The position numbers and the translations under genes were made by a program. From positions 62,001 through 126,000 of the forward strand of contig CBDCVQ010000019.1 in the NCBI GenBank assembly GCA_965223165.1: 64,000 nucleotides of DNA, written 5' to 3'. The notes beneath the pieces are model-generated. The model was not told where the DNA came from. It searched no databases and saw nothing but the letters and a program-made list of their open reading frames with translations. Every line of letters begins with the position of its first letter. Positions within the stretch are counted from its first letter, which is position 1. This document shows positions 35,835 to 44,547 of this stretch, one piece after another. The DNA is from JABDMH01 sp965223165. GTDB taxonomy: Bacteria; Bacteroidota; Bacteroidia; Chitinophagales; Saprospiraceae.

Positions 35835-37616
35835 ATGTCACAGCATTTTGTCCGATCGATTCTCACCCTGACTTTTTTAATCCCATCTATACTTCTCATT
35901 GCCACCACCATTTCGCCCTTTAAAAACCTGGGCGAATTAAGTGGGTTTTCTGACAATGTAGTTTTGGCCAAGAGCCTCTCCCGCTATGCCGTGGAGACGG
36001 AATTTGGAACACGTTATCGCTATCTACTGGAGGTAAAAGAAGTCCTCAAGGGTGCAGATCTGACTGCCGATGATCTTATTGAAATTAATCGTAAAGAATT
36101 CACAATCGATAGCTTCTCATTTGCCGTAGAGGGCGATATCGAATTGGAATCTTCTGAACAATATTTATTCTTTCTTAACAAAAAATCCGATGATACTTAT
36201 GATCCTATTTGTCTGTCTTACTATATTTTCCAGGAGCAAATATTTCAAGACTCTGCGTACCTGGTTCCCACAACCGATCATCACTCGTATGCCCTCCATC
36301 CGCTCAACGACTACGAGCCTCTCCGTGTTTACGAAAAAGGACAACTATTTCAAAAATTAAGAGGCGCGATTCACGCCGGGGCTACCTGGAATGAATCTTC
36401 TATCGACAAGAACCTGGATGCCGAAAGATATTTTCATCGTCATCACAGCCGGAGTGCACCCGATCCTTGTACATACCTTAGCTCAGGAGGTCAATCATTT
36501 AGGTGGAATGTTCCTGAGGGCGGCACAATCTCAGTACATGCCGCTACAAATTCCACCCCCGGCTGTGTTGACTTCTACAATATCACCCAGGGAGCGACGG
36601 CAGATATGAAAGGTGCTTATGCCGATCTCCCTATTTCCATGGGCAGCCAATTTGCACCATTCGCCACCTGCGCGGGTGGTACTGCTCTCGGGAGTGCCTA
36701 TCGCAATTGGATTGACCAAAATCTGGGTAGCCGTTTTCACGTAGTCATACAGGATTCTGATCCCTGTGATGATATTCAAGATTTAAGTAATTGCGGTGGG
36801 GTGCTGGCTATTGGTGGCCTCTATGGCATCGGGTCGCACACCCACGATGGCGTGACCTGGACCTCGGGTGCTTATGGTTACGTCATTCTCAATAATGACG
36901 TGGGATGCAGCTGCAACCAATCCAATGTGCAAGATATTCTCACCCACGAGATTAGCCATGCATTTGGACTGGGGCACATCAGTTCATCCTATGGCCATGC
37001 AAATTTAAATCCGTCCTGCTGCCAGGCCATTACTTCCCTCGACCAGGAGTGTGTCAGTTACTCCTATGCCGACGCATCCTTGCTGCCCCTGGAGACCATC
37101 ACGGTTTCGGCAAGCTATGAGAACGGCCGCAATGTTGTCCGTTGGGAGACCGTCGGAGAATACGACCTGGAAGGTTTTGAAGTCCAAAAATCCATCGATG
37201 CCAAACATTTTGAGAGCATCACCCACGTGCCGGCAACCAATGAGCTGGGACTAAATAAATATGTCGAATACGATCTCACCCTCAGCTACAGTGACGACCT
37301 ATTCTATCGGATCAAAATCAATGAGCTGGATGGCTCCTACCGATACTCGAATATTGTATCCGCCTACCGGCCGACCGGCGACGAAGTACACATGGTACCG
37401 ACCTCCGCGTCGAGCGTCCAATTGTACCTCCCCGAGGAGCAAAGCAACGCCCAATATGCCGTCATAGGTCTGGAGGGCAAAATCCTCTCCCGAGGCAAAA
37501 TTAATTCGCAGACCCAAACCATTGATCTCCGATCCTTCCCGTCCGGAATGTACGCCGTGCAGGTGCGCTACCAAGGTGTACAAAAATCCTGGAAAGTAAT
37601 CAATCATCCTCAATGA
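35835..37616 (+). CDS. Secreted zinc metalloprotease with T9SS sorting domain
   Basis: It has 593 residues. The N-terminal hydrophobic segment SILTLTFLIPSILLIATTI is a signal peptide or anchor. Residues ~40-150 form a beta-rich region. The catalytic region has the extended zinc motif HEISHAFGLGH (His371, Glu372, His375, His381), i.e. HExxHxxGxxH, as in metzincin-type peptidases of the matrixin/archaemetzincin style. It is followed by a Cys-rich stretch (PSCCQ, DQECVSY) and then a fibronectin-like region (YDLEGFEVQKSID ... FYRIKINELDGSYRYSN) typical of Bacteroidota secreted enzymes. The last ~65 residues (QTIDLRSFPSGMYAVQVRYQ...WKVI) fit a type-A T9SS sorting domain. An extracellular protease exported through T9SS is therefore likely; the substrate is unknown. 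The next gene starts 65 bp downstream on the same strand. Confidence 0.85.
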   Translation: MSQHFVRSILTLTFLIPSILLIATTISPFKNLGELSGFSDNVVLAKSLSRYAVETEFGTRYRYLLEVKEVLKGADLTADDLIEINRKEFTIDSFSFAVEGDIELESSEQYLFFLNKKSDDTYDPICLSYYIFQEQIFQDSAYLVPTTDHHSYALHPLNDYEPLRVYEKGQLFQKLRGAIHAGATWNESSIDKNLDAERYFHRHHSRSAPDPCTYLSSGGQSFRWNVPEGGTISVHAATNSTPGCVDFYNITQGATADMKGAYADLPISMGSQFAPFATCAGGTALGSAYRNWIDQNLGSRFHVVIQDSDPCDDIQDLSNCGGVLAIGGLYGIGSHTHDGVTWTSGAYGYVILNNDVGCSCNQSNVQDILTHEISHAFGLGHISSSYGHANLNPSCCQAITSLDQECVSYSYADASLLPLETITVSASYENGRNVVRWETVGEYDLEGFEVQKSIDAKHFESITHVPATNELGLNKYVEYDLTLSYSDDLFYRIKINELDGSYRYSNIVSAYRPTGDEVHMVPTSASSVQLYLPEEQSNAQYAVIGLEGKILSRGKINSQTQTIDLRSFPSGMYAVQVRYQGVQKSWKVINHPQ

Positions 37617-37681
37617 TGCCCTGAGATCAGGCCCCGGCGCCCATCGCCATCTCCATTCTCTCAATCAAAAAAATAACTGAA

Positions 37682-39598
37682 ATGAAACTCTTTAGTATAG
37701 CCATCATATTGCCCTTTATGTACCTCGCTACCACCTCTCCACTCGCTGCAAATCCCATCGGAGGCGGCTCCGGTTATAGTGGCATTATCACCTCTGGAGA
37801 TTATACGGTCAGCACCAAAAGTGAATTATTGTCCGCATTGGAGTCTGCACGCTCAGGAGACATCGTATACATCACGCCCTCGTCGACGATTGATCTGACG
37901 GGCACCACTGGCATTGACATTCCTTCCGGTGTCACGCTCGCAGGAAATCGAGGATATAGTGGCTCCCCGGGTCCACTGATATTTAATGACGATATGCCCG
38001 AAGGCAGCCACATCCTGGATGCCGAGAGTAGCAGTCGCATTACTGGTATTCGCATAAAGGGACCCGACGTGGATTTTGACGAAATCACCTATCAGCAATC
38101 TCCCTTTGCCGTACCTCCTTACGATACGCCAAAGTCAAGTGCCATTGCCATCCGACTGAGATACGCGGACAACGTCGACGTTGACAATTGCGAAATATCC
38201 AATTTTCATTTTGCCGGTGTAGCCGTGGAGAAGGGCAGTCGGAATGCGCACGTGCATCACAATTTTCTCCACGATATTCACGCGTATCCGGTAGTCGCAC
38301 AAAACGGCTCAGAGCTACCTCTTCTCATAGAGTACAATATCATCCACTATATCTGGCATGCGACCGCCGGAAGCGGGGATATCGGCACCGGTTATGAAGT
38401 GCGCTACAATACGATTGTGCGCAAGGCATCGCCCACCTCCTGGCAGCCCTGGTACGATGGTGGGCATGCCATTGACATGCACGCGGATGCCTCCATCAAA
38501 AGCTCCCGCGGACAACGGATCGCCGCCGATATCATGACCGTGCACAACAATAATTTCATCTTGGATGCAGCGGGCGATGCCACCGCATCCGATGCGCTGG
38601 ATGTCAAAGTCAGAGGCGTACCGAGGGATCTGGTGCGGATCTACGACAATAGCTTCTTCAACTCGGATCCGGCACAGGCCGTGGTCCATTACGACGGAAA
38701 TGTTTGGGTCTACAACAACAGTTATGGAGGACAGCGCAGCTCCGCAGCCATAGCCATGGAGTCGACGCCGCAAATTCTCTTCAACAATCCCCCACCCCCC
38801 GGTGAGCAAGCACCCCTCCTGCCCGGACAAATTTCCCTTGATCTCGACATTAATGTGTATGGTAGTTTGTCCTTGTCCGATGTGGACATTTTCTTGAACG
38901 ACAACCTCATCTTCTCCGATAGTAGGGCCCCCAATAGCAATGAGGTTATACTCCGATATGCCGACACCGATCAAAGCCTCGCCTACCAGGAGCTCACCGT
39001 CGTCGCGACCGACAACCGAGGAGTCACTGCTGAGTTTATGACCATTTTTAACATGAGTGCCGTGCTACCCATCACCCTATCTCGCTTCATGGGCGACGAG
39101 CGCGACGGACAAGTGTTGCTGGAATGGACCACCGAGAGCGAAGTAGATGCCGACTATTTCGCCATACAGAAGAAAGGCCGAGGAGATCAATGGACAGACA
39201 TCGGAGAAGTCAAAGCGATAGGGGGTGCCGAGCAGCGCACGGACTACAGCTTTGCCGATCCCAACCCCGAGGCTGGGCCAAATGCGTACCGGCTAAAGAT
39301 GATCGACCTGGACGGCTCACTGGGCTATTCGCAGATCGAAGTGGTCACGGTAGCAAACACGCCAACCACGTACCACGTGTTCCCCAATCCGATAGTGACC
39401 GACTGCTACGTCACAAGTTCAGAAGATCTGCTGGGTACCTCCTATGAGATCTATGATGTCCGGGGTGTCAAGCAGCGCCAGGGCACGTTAGATCAAACCA
39501 CTACAAGAATAGACTTGCACGATCTGCGCACCGGCACCTACTATCTGCGGATAGCTAGCGAGGGCGCACCGAGGGCATCTACCCTGATCAAGCAGTGA
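37682..39598 (+). CDS. Secreted parallel beta-helix (pectate-lyase-like) protein with T9SS sorting domain
   Basis: It has 638 residues and a clear signal peptide (MKLFSIAIILPFMYLATTSPLAA). Residues ~25-350 read as a right-handed parallel beta-helix: SALESARSGDIVYITPSSTI, GVTLAGNRG, NVDVDNCEISNFHFAGVAV, AHVHHNFLHDIH, VRYNTIVRKA, VRIYDNSFFNS and VWVYNNSYGG. This pattern occurs in polysaccharide lyases and related carbohydrate-active proteins. No specific catalytic triad can be assigned, so lyase activity is only possible. A strand-rich domain follows, then the fibronectin-like segment VLLEWTTESEVDADYFAIQK and a type-A sorting domain starting near YHVFPNPIV. It is probably cotranscribed with the metalloprotease. 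A terminator-like hairpin lies ~95 bp downstream. Confidence 0.85.
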   Translation: MKLFSIAIILPFMYLATTSPLAANPIGGGSGYSGIITSGDYTVSTKSELLSALESARSGDIVYITPSSTIDLTGTTGIDIPSGVTLAGNRGYSGSPGPLIFNDDMPEGSHILDAESSSRITGIRIKGPDVDFDEITYQQSPFAVPPYDTPKSSAIAIRLRYADNVDVDNCEISNFHFAGVAVEKGSRNAHVHHNFLHDIHAYPVVAQNGSELPLLIEYNIIHYIWHATAGSGDIGTGYEVRYNTIVRKASPTSWQPWYDGGHAIDMHADASIKSSRGQRIAADIMTVHNNNFILDAAGDATASDALDVKVRGVPRDLVRIYDNSFFNSDPAQAVVHYDGNVWVYNNSYGGQRSSAAIAMESTPQILFNNPPPPGEQAPLLPGQISLDLDINVYGSLSLSDVDIFLNDNLIFSDSRAPNSNEVILRYADTDQSLAYQELTVVATDNRGVTAEFMTIFNMSAVLPITLSRFMGDERDGQVLLEWTTESEVDADYFAIQKKGRGDQWTDIGEVKAIGGAEQRTDYSFADPNPEAGPNAYRLKMIDLDGSLGYSQIEVVTVANTPTTYHVFPNPIVTDCYVTSSEDLLGTSYEIYDVRGVKQRQGTLDQTTTRIDLHDLRTGTYYLRIASEGAPRASTLIKQ

Positions 39599-40163
39599 TT
39601 GGGATTCGTCCAGCAATCGACACTACCACCGACACCATCGCAAAGAGATAGAAGATCTGTGACATGACCCAGAACCCTGATTGAGAGAGGGCCCGGTAAT
39701 ATGCGCTGGCAAAAGTGCCTGTCGCATAGAGCCGGGTCCCATTTTTGCTTACCCCTGGCCAGTCTGTGGGCACAGCAACGTGCTGCTCTGAGATCGTCAC
39801 CCAGCCGACAAATCATCCTTCCCCGTCCTTATGTCATCGTTATGGCACAGGTATTCGCGGGTCGCATATAGACCTTGGGCCCGCCTCACATGCGATTTTG
39901 GCAAGATATTAGTTGAGAGGTAGAGAAGGTGAAGAAAGCCCTGACCATCGCGTGTCCACCTGCCCACGAAGTTTCACCCACGGACAACCCAGGCCCGATC
40001 AACATAAAAACTTTGTGCATGCCAAGCATGCAAGTCCATGATGATCACCCCCATGGCATGGTATGAGCTGCGACAAGACATTTTGCGATTGGAAGAAACA
40101 ACACATATGATCGGATCTGAAACCTCCCCACCTGTGATACATCTAAGAAGGCTCCCGCTAAAA
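39599..40163. other. Intergenic region after the beta-helix gene
   Basis: It contains a terminator-like hairpin. A minus-strand GTG-initiated frame at 39588-39800 encodes a 70-residue peptide with one possible membrane helix, but it overlaps the hairpin and the beta-helix gene end, so I do not call it a gene. No promoter matching the Bacteroidota consensus was found before the next gene. Confidence 0.5.
39692..39746 (+). terminator. Terminator-like hairpin downstream of the beta-helix gene
   Basis: Nested stems are visible: CCCGG (39692-39696) with CCGGG (39732-39736), TATGCG (39700-39705) with CGCATA (39723-39728), and GCA/TGC closing an AAAG loop. The structure is followed by TCCCATTTTT. 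It lies ~95 bp after the plus-strand stop and suits a factor-independent terminator, with small internal bulges. Confidence 0.5.
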
Positions 40164-42386
40164 ATGAGACTTTGGGTACCGGCCCTGATACTCTTTCTGT
40201 CGCTGAGTAGGGCATCCCATGCCCAGACACACCCCGTCGACCACAGCTGCTGTAGCAACCAGACACGCTTTGATCGCAGTGAAGACACGTACTTCGTCAC
40301 ACGTCCACCGATGGTGTCATCCTTTCTGGTGTCGGCGGATCGCCGAGAGCGGTTGGTCGTTGAGCTCAAGGACGCTCCTCAGGATGAGGAGGTTCGCATA
40401 CGTTTTAAGCAATACTGGAGGGAAGGAGGAGAGCTGCGTGACAGCGCTGTCTGGTATGACCTCTATGACGATGGCAAAACGAGCGGTGATGCTGCCGCCG
40501 GAGACCTATCGTTTACAACCGACGAAATCCAACTGTTCTACAGCAGCGATGTGGATCGATGGGACCAACATTCCGCATCTGTTTGGATCGATCTGCGGAA
40601 GGGCGAGACCTTGGTCGATCGAGACAAATTTGAAATCCATTACGTGCATATCAATCCTGCCTTGCTCTCACAATGGAGTGAGCCGAAGCGCATCGTCCAA
40701 GGGCAGGATAGCACCTGGGTGGCGACCGATCGCTTTATCTACACCGACAATTTTTCGATCAAGTATCAGCTCCAGCCCGGCGCCGACTATCAACCCGATG
40801 AAGACTTTTGGGCTTTCGAAGATATCGACGACTACCTGACCGACCTCTGGTCGGAAGAGGATCTCGGTATGATTGAAGCCAACACCAACGCCAGGACGGA
40901 GGTGACCTTGGTCTCTTATGACGGCGAAAAGTCGACGGACAAGATCCACATCAGTCTGCCTAAGCTACTGGGAAACACCATTCTGAGTCTTAATCACGAA
41001 CTCCTGCACCGTTGGTTTCCGTTATTCTACGACGCCATGGAGGAGACGCTGTTTAAGGACCAGGATGTTTCGCACCATCCGGTTATTTTCCGAAACACCT
41101 CGGGCTTTTTAGGCCCGGACGATGTCCGAAAATATCCCATCATTTGCCAAGAGCAACGCACTGCCCCTGGTGAGGGCCTTGACTATGTCGAATACGAGTA
41201 TCAGTCCTGCACATCTTATGATTTTGCCCACCTGCCCGGCAAGACGTCGGTCAATCATGCCTTCAACGATCTTGAACTCTTCGCCATGGGGCTGCTGCCG
41301 GTGGATTCTGTGCAGATGCCTATCTATGTCATCGCAGGAGACATAGCCACCGAGCAGATCTCTGACTCAAGCATCCGCATCTACCACAGTGAGGAACAAA
41401 TGAAGCAGCTCGATCGGCAGGACTTGATCGATCTGAGAAGCCATGCGGCGCAAAAGGCACAGTATCCGCCGATAGGGGACTCCATCAATCTGGCCCTCAA
41501 TTTTGTCGGCAACAAGCGACTCAGTAAGGATGAAGTGACATTCTTATATCACCTGGCGGCTGATATTACGCAAAAAGGAGAGCTTTCCCACGATCGCGCC
41601 AACGAATCACTGACCTATTTTGAGGCCACCGGGAAAAGAGGGCGACTGTCGGCTTCGGTGAGCGGACCCGACTGTCTAGAGAATATAGGATTGGAAATTG
41701 TGGTAGAAGAGGCCCCCAGTTGCCATCTAGGATCAGATGGGAGAGCTCGCGTAAATCTAGAGGGGATCACGCTCGGAGCCGACCAGATACTATGGGATAA
41801 TGGCTCGCAGGGATTGGTTAATGAGACGCTGACCGCCGGAAGACACCACGTCAGTGTCAAGGGACTCCATGGCTGCGAGGTCACCCACCAGTTTGAAATC
41901 CCATCACGCCCAAAGCTACTACTGTCGACCGAGGTGATGACCGACAGCCTGGGCACAGCGACGGTAAATGTGAGTGGCGGAGCGGCACCCTACCACTACG
42001 AGTGGAGTGACCCCCTGGGACAGTCGACCGCTACGGCCACAAAATTGCCATCTGGCACTTATCAAGTGATCGTGACCGACGCGCAAGGGTGTGTAGACAG
42101 TGCCCGCGTCACCATAAGTATCACCGGGGTCATAGACCACCAATTGCTGCGCCAATGGCATATTTATCCCAATCCCGCCGACAAGGCCATCACGATTGAG
42201 TTTGAAGCTGACCATGATATCGAGACCCTGACTATCTATGATGCAAGGGGGCAACTTTTGTCCGTGCTACATGTGGAAGGACTCGAGGCATCCCGGCTGG
42301 AACTAGCTAGCTACCCACCCGGGACATACATTATTAGAGCACGCTCCGGCACCGGGGAGGCCACCCGCTCCTTTGTAAAGCGATAG
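40164..42386 (+). CDS. Secreted HExxH protein with SprB-like module and T9SS sorting domain
   Basis: It has 740 residues from the ATG at 40164, which gives the signal peptide MRLWVPALILFLSLSRASHAQ. The frame extends to 40038 without signal character. Residues ~25-160 form a beta-sandwich-like region (VVELKDAPQDEEVRIRF; LYDDGKTSGDAAAGDLSFT). HELLH at His278-His282 is a candidate zinc-binding HExxH in an otherwise unrecognised region; I could not assign the third ligand. Residues ~580-660 include a SprB-like module (SGGAAPYHYEWSDPLG ... GTYQVIVTDAQGCVDS). The C-terminus (WHIYPNPADKAITIEF ... YPPGTYIIRARSG) is a type-A T9SS sorting domain. A secreted peptidase-like enzyme is plausible but unproven. 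It stands alone on the plus strand, facing the polysaccharide cluster. Confidence 0.8.
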   Translation: MRLWVPALILFLSLSRASHAQTHPVDHSCCSNQTRFDRSEDTYFVTRPPMVSSFLVSADRRERLVVELKDAPQDEEVRIRFKQYWREGGELRDSAVWYDLYDDGKTSGDAAAGDLSFTTDEIQLFYSSDVDRWDQHSASVWIDLRKGETLVDRDKFEIHYVHINPALLSQWSEPKRIVQGQDSTWVATDRFIYTDNFSIKYQLQPGADYQPDEDFWAFEDIDDYLTDLWSEEDLGMIEANTNARTEVTLVSYDGEKSTDKIHISLPKLLGNTILSLNHELLHRWFPLFYDAMEETLFKDQDVSHHPVIFRNTSGFLGPDDVRKYPIICQEQRTAPGEGLDYVEYEYQSCTSYDFAHLPGKTSVNHAFNDLELFAMGLLPVDSVQMPIYVIAGDIATEQISDSSIRIYHSEEQMKQLDRQDLIDLRSHAAQKAQYPPIGDSINLALNFVGNKRLSKDEVTFLYHLAADITQKGELSHDRANESLTYFEATGKRGRLSASVSGPDCLENIGLEIVVEEAPSCHLGSDGRARVNLEGITLGADQILWDNGSQGLVNETLTAGRHHVSVKGLHGCEVTHQFEIPSRPKLLLSTEVMTDSLGTATVNVSGGAAPYHYEWSDPLGQSTATATKLPSGTYQVIVTDAQGCVDSARVTISITGVIDHQLLRQWHIYPNPADKAITIEFEADHDIETLTIYDARGQLLSVLHVEGLEASRLELASYPPGTYIIRARSGTGEATRSFVKR

Positions 42387-42408
42387 CCTCGGCCTTCGCT
42401 TTGAACAG

Positions 42409-42445
42409 CCGGACTTTCACCCAGCTGCAGACTGGTTGAGTCCGG
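42409..42445. terminator. Hairpin between convergent genes
   Basis: CCGGACT (42409-42415) pairs with AGTCCGG (42439-42445), and the inner CACCCAG pairs with CTGGTTG with one mismatch. An outer CTTCG/CGAAG may extend it. It lies between the convergent stops at 42386 and 42489, so it could stop transcription from both sides. No long T-run follows on either strand. Confidence 0.45.
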
Positions 42446-42488
42446 AGGTCGAAGTTTGTGGTTTCTCCCGATGTGGATGACGACTCTA

Positions 42489-43814
42489 CTACTGGCCTCG
42501 AGCCCTTCTAATCACAATGTTGTACAGCGCCCGGGCCAAGTAACGCAGATCAGTGGCGACCGGTCGCTTTTCGTACAGCCTTAAATATCGTTTCTCCGAT
42601 TGGACGATCTCCTTCAAGGTCTTGGGCATATCGACATAAAAAGGGGGAATAAGCCCGGGCTTGAACCTGCTTCGATATTTCTGAAATGATCGTGGATACA
42701 GACTCAAGTAGTGTTTGCTGATCGGACGAACGCCAAAGAGCTTTAGATCTCCCCGAATCAAATTGTAGATCATTGGCAATTCATCCAGGAAGTATCTTCT
42801 CAAATATTTGCCCAACGCATTGACGCGGGGATCATCCTTGAGCTTTCCCCCCGACTCCAGGCCGTTTTGCAGATAAATATATTCTTGCATGTATTCGGAG
42901 TACGGATACATAGTCCTGAATTTGTACACCTTAATGGGTTTGCCATTGGCCCCAATTCGATGTAGATCAATGATGGGGCCATAGGTGGGCGCCTGATCAT
43001 AGCAGGGCTCACCGACCTTTCTGGCCGCAAAATAGACCAAACCATCAACCACAATAAATTCCTCTACCACGAAGCCGCAGGAATATAGACGACCGAAGGT
43101 CTCGATCCTCGACAGAACCCGCCCACGTCCAGCCGTCAGATAAAAATAGATCACCCGCAGCTTTGGCAATTTTGGCCAAACTCGATGTACCAGGTAATCG
43201 TAAAATAGCAAGAGGATACATACCAAGCGCGAATGACCATTTCGGATGCGCACCTGGCGTTGGGCCAGGCTCTCCAGGGACCCGATGAGCATGCCGCCGG
43301 TTTGCATGTGACGATTCATCCGCTCCAGAGCCTTATTGACGTACCTGAAGTTATTGACTCGCTCGAGCAAAATGGCAGACTGCATCCCCACCAACGTCGT
43401 CGCGGGGGCGGCCTTTGTCGATGGGTGTACGTGCACCCTTGCAGCACGCGCTTCGGCGTGGGCACGTCCATTGACCTGCCCAATGCCTTCGTCCGAAGGG
43501 GAAGCAGGGTCGAGCAAATCGGCGCCGTGATCATTGGGTAGTGACCACGTGTGGATCTCGGCCCGGGAGGTCAACGCTGTCTGGGCCAACTCGTCCACAG
43601 CCTCGACTGAGCGGAGGAGCACGGCGCGCTCCCACGCATGGCTGTCGCAGTGCTTAGTTATAAATTGAAACACCCTAGCCGACACCTCGCCTCTCAGTTC
43701 ACTCACAAAGGAACTGGCGCGACGAGGAGATGCACCTACGTCTCGGGTAGGTCCGGGTAGGGACAAACCGGCAGGAATACGACCACTGCCGTTCACAGGA
43801 TTCTTGGATGACAC
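42489..43814 (-). CDS. Polyprenyl-phosphate sugar-1-phosphate transferase (initiating transferase)
   Basis: It has 441 residues with a GTG start. The C-terminal half is a bacterial sugar transferase domain: a KVYKFRTMYPYSEY motif near residue 295, DPRVNALGKYLRRYFLDELP, NLIRGDLKLFGVRP and RSRFKPGLIPPFY. These enzymes move a sugar-1-phosphate onto undecaprenyl phosphate at the cytoplasmic membrane and start repeat-unit synthesis. The N-terminal half resembles the long Bacteroidota form (VNNFRYVNKALERMNRHM; GGMLIGSLESLAQRQ). However, the stretch from about residue 80 to 150 is unusually rich in Ala, Arg and His (GRAHAEARAARVHVHPST) and looks like an insertion or divergent segment. It is separated from the rest of the cluster by a 733-bp gap, so it may have its own promoter. 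Confidence 0.87.
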   Translation of the reverse strand: MSSKNPVNGSGRIPAGLSLPGPTRDVGASPRRASSFVSELRGEVSARVFQFITKHCDSHAWERAVLLRSVEAVDELAQTALTSRAEIHTWSLPNDHGADLLDPASPSDEGIGQVNGRAHAEARAARVHVHPSTKAAPATTLVGMQSAILLERVNNFRYVNKALERMNRHMQTGGMLIGSLESLAQRQVRIRNGHSRLVCILLLFYDYLVHRVWPKLPKLRVIYFYLTAGRGRVLSRIETFGRLYSCGFVVEEFIVVDGLVYFAARKVGEPCYDQAPTYGPIIDLHRIGANGKPIKVYKFRTMYPYSEYMQEYIYLQNGLESGGKLKDDPRVNALGKYLRRYFLDELPMIYNLIRGDLKLFGVRPISKHYLSLYPRSFQKYRSRFKPGLIPPFYVDMPKTLKEIVQSEKRYLRLYEKRPVATDLRYLARALYNIVIRRARGQ

Positions 43815-44547
43815 GGATTTTGCATTTAATCACTTAGGAAATCATTTCTGACCTGGCTGCTCCTCAATCAGAGGAGGCCACGACAGCATCAGATCACCAA
43901 GCAGCGATACAGCAAAACCAATGAGATGCTTCGAGGAAAGGAGGAAGCATGCAGAAAAGTTTGCAAATTTTCCATCACATTGCTTTTAAATTCAGAAAAT
44001 ACTACCTACTTCACCAGTAGGTTACAAACTTCCTCACTAAGTCAGTACAGAGCGGGGCGTAATGCCGATGATCGGGACGACTACAGTTTGGAAATTGAGT
44101 ATACTATGCACTTCCGGCCCAGATAATAAATCACAATAAATATCTAGTCATAAGTCTAATCAATATCGTTATAAATTCAATCAATTACAAATATTCATCG
44201 GGCTGACACAACACCAAACAAACATAATTTTGCATAATTCTATTTGTCATGTCTAGTGCTCCTTCATCAGCCAATTAATACATGCCAATACTCGTAATAA
44301 GACGATTTTTCACAGGGGAATAAATTCCCACTTACATTAGAATTTCCACAGTTTCGCCAAACACTAACATCCGACCCGAAAGCTTGATATTGACCGCCTC
44401 CCGCAGCCTTCTGCAAAAGCACACTTCTTACCTTCAGGCATACCGCTATCTAAGCGTTCGCATGCTGGCTTTCGAGCCGTCTTCCCCTACATTCACGCGA
44501 GTACTTGTGCACCCGACAGTGGTCCAGCGACGCAATCATCCGCCGGG
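43815..44547. other. AT-rich spacer upstream of the initiating transferase
   Basis: This 733-bp region shows no credible gene. It has a strong hairpin at 43855-43880 and an AT-rich stretch (44120-44300) that may carry the promoter for the transferase gene. A lone minus-strand TATGTTTG (44226-44219) matches the -7 element but lacks a correctly spaced TTG. Confidence 0.5.
43855..43880 (-). promoter_or_regulatory. Leader hairpin 40 bp before the transferase start
   Basis: TGGC-[TG]-CTCCTC-aatca-GAGGAG-GCCA forms a 10-bp stem with a two-base bulge and a five-base loop. It sits just upstream of the GTG start of the sugar transferase, without a T-run. It could be a leader structure or a block to read-through from the upstream cluster; the role is inferred. 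Confidence 0.35.

Noticed and set aside
39588..39800. Minus-strand 70-residue frame with a possible membrane helix
   Set aside because: It has a GTG start, overlaps the end of the beta-helix gene, and contains the terminator-like hairpin. No homologue is recognised.
40995..41052. M1/M61-type gluzincin assignment for HELLHRW
   Set aside because: The position where the third ligand Glu would be expected (19 residues after the second His) is Asp301, so I kept only 'HExxH protein'.
43926..44126. 66-codon plus-strand frame in the AT-rich spacer
   Set aside because: It shows no recognisable domain, no promoter, and composition like the surrounding non-coding DNA.
44219..44226. TATGTTTG on the minus strand as promoter of the sugar transferase
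   Set aside because: It matches the -7 element, but no TTG lies at the right distance, and it is about 400 bp from the start codon.
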